A DNA stretch of 64,000 bases from Thalassolituus maritimus (GTDB lineage: Bacteria > Pseudomonadota > Gammaproteobacteria > Pseudomonadales > Oceanobacteraceae): the NCBI RefSeq assembly GCF_900156675.1, contig NZ_FTOH01000001.1:186001-250000 (forward strand). The letters run 5' to 3'. The translations under genes and the position numbers were made by a program. Shown here one piece after another: positions 62,616 to 64,000 of this stretch. Positions within the stretch are counted from its first letter, which is position 1; every line of letters begins with the position of its first letter. The notes under the pieces are model-generated. The model did not search any database, had not been told where the DNA came from, and was given only the letters and a program-made list of their open reading frames with translations.

Positions 62616-63550
62616 CCATTTCTCCTGAGTTAGCACATACCACTGTTTTACTGAATGAGACTGTGGACGGCTGCGTTACTGATCCTGATGGGGTTTACGT
62701 AGACGGTACATTTGGCCGGGGAGGTCATAGTCGTCAGTTGCTAAGCAAACTGAGCGCAGAAGGACGCCTTATCGGTTTCGATAAAGATCCTCGCGCTATT
62801 GAAAGTGGTAACGAACTGGCGGCTGAAGATGGGCGTTTTCAGATCGTGCAGTCCAGCTTTGCTGATATGAGGTCTGCACTCGCTGAACTGGGTATTGAGA
62901 AAGTGAGCGGCATCCTTCTGGACCTGGGTGTTTCGTCCCCACAGTTAGATGATGCTGAACGCGGTTTTAGTTTTATGAAAGACGGCCCACTCGATATGCG
63001 CATGAATCCTGACGCTGGAATGAGCGCGGCAGCGTGGGTGGCTACAATGCCCGAGTCTGAGATTGCCCGAGTACTGAAAGAGTACGGTGAAGAGCGCTTT
63101 GCGAAACGTATGGCAAGAGTGCTCGTTGAAAAGCGTAAAAACGAAGAAATTAATCGCACGCTTCAGCTCGCCGAAATTATTAAGCACGCAAACCCAGCAT
63201 GGGAAAAACACAAGCATCCAGCGACTCGTGCTTTTCAGGCAATACGAATTGCGGTGAATAACGAGCTGGGTGATCTGGAGACTGTGCTGGCCGATAGTGT
63301 CGATCTTCTTTTGCCGGCAGGGCGTTTGTCTGTCATTAGTTTTCACTCTCTAGAAGATCGCATGGTGAAACGCTTTATCCGTGCGCAGGAAAAGGGAAAA
63401 GATTTACCACCGGGCCTGCCTGTGATGGAAGATCAGCTCGGCAAAACGATGAAAAAGATCGGCAAAGCGATTATGCCAACCAAAGCCGAAATTGACCGTA
63501 ATCCTCGCGCTCGCAGTGCAGTATTGAGAATTGCTGAGCGCCTGGCATGA
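62612..63550 (+). CDS. rsmH: 16S rRNA (cytosine(1402)-N4)-methyltransferase
   Basis: RsmH (MraW) methylates C1402 of 16S rRNA in the P site. 312 residues starting with GTG at 62612, overlapping the mraZ stop (GTGA). Motifs: [29 protein letters not shown] (SAM), [22 protein letters not shown] (family core), [20 protein letters not shown] and [13 protein letters not shown]. Length normal. Followed by ftsL with an ATGA overlap. Confidence 0.97.
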   Translation: MTISPELAHTTVLLNETVDGCVTDPDGVYVDGTFGRGGHSRQLLSKLSAEGRLIGFDKDPRAIESGNELAAEDGRFQIVQSSFADMRSALAELGIEKVSGILLDLGVSSPQLDDAERGFSFMKDGPLDMRMNPDAGMSAAAWVATMPESEIARVLKEYGEERFAKRMARVLVEKRKNEEINRTLQLAEIIKHANPAWEKHKHPATRAFQAIRIAVNNELGDLETVLADSVDLLLPAGRLSVISFHSLEDRMVKRFIRAQEKGKDLPPGLPVMEDQLGKTMKKIGKAIMPTKAEIDRNPRARSAVLRIAERLA

Positions 63551-63798
63551 CATGGGGAAGTGTAGTGCTCTGGAGCGCAGTGCTTATATCTGCAATATCG
63601 CAATTAAGTGTTGTTACCTGGAATCGGGATTTACTGCAGGTTTGGCAGAAAGCTGACGCCGAGCGTCAGACCCTGGCAGAGGAACATAGTCGCCTTGTGC
63701 TTGAGAAAAGTACGCTGACAGCACACGGACGGATTGACACACTGGCGCGTAAGCGTCTCGGAATGAAAGAACCAGAAAATACACGGGTTTTCCGCTGA
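63547..63798 (+). CDS. ftsL: Cell division protein FtsL
   Basis: FtsL is a bitopic septum protein that forms a complex with FtsB and FtsQ and helps activate FtsWI. 83 residues: membrane helix ~6-24, then a coiled coil (~30-60, [22 protein letters not shown] in part) and the C-terminal [15 protein letters not shown] typical of FtsL. The cytoplasmic N terminus is very short. Assignment rests on position between rsmH and ftsI and this pattern. Overlaps both neighbours. Confidence 0.93.
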   Translation: MTWGSVVLWSAVLISAISQLSVVTWNRDLLQVWQKADAERQTLAEEHSRLVLEKSTLTAHGRIDTLARKRLGMKEPENTRVFR

Positions 63799-64000
63799 TG
63801 GCACTTGAAGAAAACGAGTTGAAAGAAGGTATTCAACGCTGGCGCTTTGCGCTGGTGCTGGGTGCGTTTGCTCTTCTACTTTTCGTTGTCGCTGCGCGCC
63901 TGGTAATGCTGCACACCGTTGAGCAGCCATTCCTGTTTGAGCAAGGCGAAAAAAGAACCGTACGCAGTGAAGTCCAGCCAGCATCTCGTGGCATGATTGT
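63798..64000 (+). CDS. ftsI: Peptidoglycan D,D-transpeptidase FtsI (PBP3), N-terminal part
   Basis: Only the first ~67 codons are in the window. The ATG at 63798 shares a base with the ftsL stop (TGATG). Visible: a short cytoplasmic segment, membrane helix ~16-38 (RFALVLGAFALLLFVVAARLVML) and the start of the periplasmic part with R..V.PASRGMI, the PBP3 N-terminal motif. The transpeptidase domain lies beyond the right edge. Confidence 0.94.
   Translation, partial: MALEENELKEGIQRWRFALVLGAFALLLFVVAARLVMLHTVEQPFLFEQGEKRTVRSEVQPASRGMI

Overview
The window reads as chromosome of a marine or halophilic gammaproteobacterium of the Oceanospirillales/Marinobacter type. The grounds are the gene order infB-rbfA-truB-rpsO-pnp, the head of the dcw cell-division cluster (mraZ-rsmH-ftsL-ftsI), a sodium-pumping oxaloacetate decarboxylase, a complete ectoine-degradation operon, and glucosylglycerol metabolism genes. 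Species cannot be fixed from the sequence alone. Coding density is high, gene pairs often overlap as ATGA, and I saw no phage, insertion sequence, CRISPR array, tRNA or rRNA.

Layout. 1-6.2 kb: translation and RNA-decay genes infB (5' truncated by the window edge), rbfA, truB, rpsO, pnp, with a classic rpsO terminator and a long pnp leader stem-loop. 6.2-13 kb: a secreted subtilase, two unknown proteins, a PhzF-like protein, an overlapping pair made of a di-iron ODP-type sensor and a miniature MCP-like protein, and a DUF3530 exported protein. 13-18.6 kb: rpe, gph, rmuC, cmoA, cmoB, then a NYN-domain gene and a small DUF2061 membrane gene behind a likely Fur box. 18.7-22.3 kb: a membrane-stress-type operon (small putative DNA-binding protein, PspA-like, YqiJ, YqiK flotillin). 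22.4-29.2 kb: dusC, the oadGAB sodium pump, mgtC-like, mqo.

29.7-40.5 kb is a compatible-solute region: a GH13_18 phosphorylase (probably glucosylglycerol phosphorylase), an MFS transporter, a fused phosphatase/glucosylglycerol-phosphate synthase, then, convergent, doeB-doeD-doeA-doeC for turning ectoine into aspartate. Between the two halves lie three copies of a palindromic repeat family whose stems covary, and upstream of ggpS there is a multibranch RNA candidate. 41-46.3 kb: an exported beta-propeller protein, bacterioferritin (bfr) and its ferredoxin (bfd), and a large GGDEF/EAL membrane protein. 46.3-52 kb: gcvTHP and an AraC-type regulator. 52.3-56 kb: a CPA1 antiporter, a TonB-like protein and a double cyclic-nucleotide-binding/degenerate rhodanese protein. 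56-61 kb: biotin genes bioFHCD divergent from bioA around a BirA-type operator; bioB is absent here. 61-64 kb: DUF502 membrane protein, then mraZ with three MraZ boxes, rsmH, ftsL and the start of ftsI.

How the genes fit together: OadA needs biotin, made in part by the bio genes. OadGAB exports Na+ while the CPA1 protein exchanges Na+ for H+. Glucosylglycerol and ectoine genes together suggest both making and recycling of osmolytes. The strongest leads for something less described are the ODP/mini-MCP pair, the structured ggpS leader, the covarying repeat family, and a second, inverted set of GTGGG boxes upstream of the mraZ promoter.
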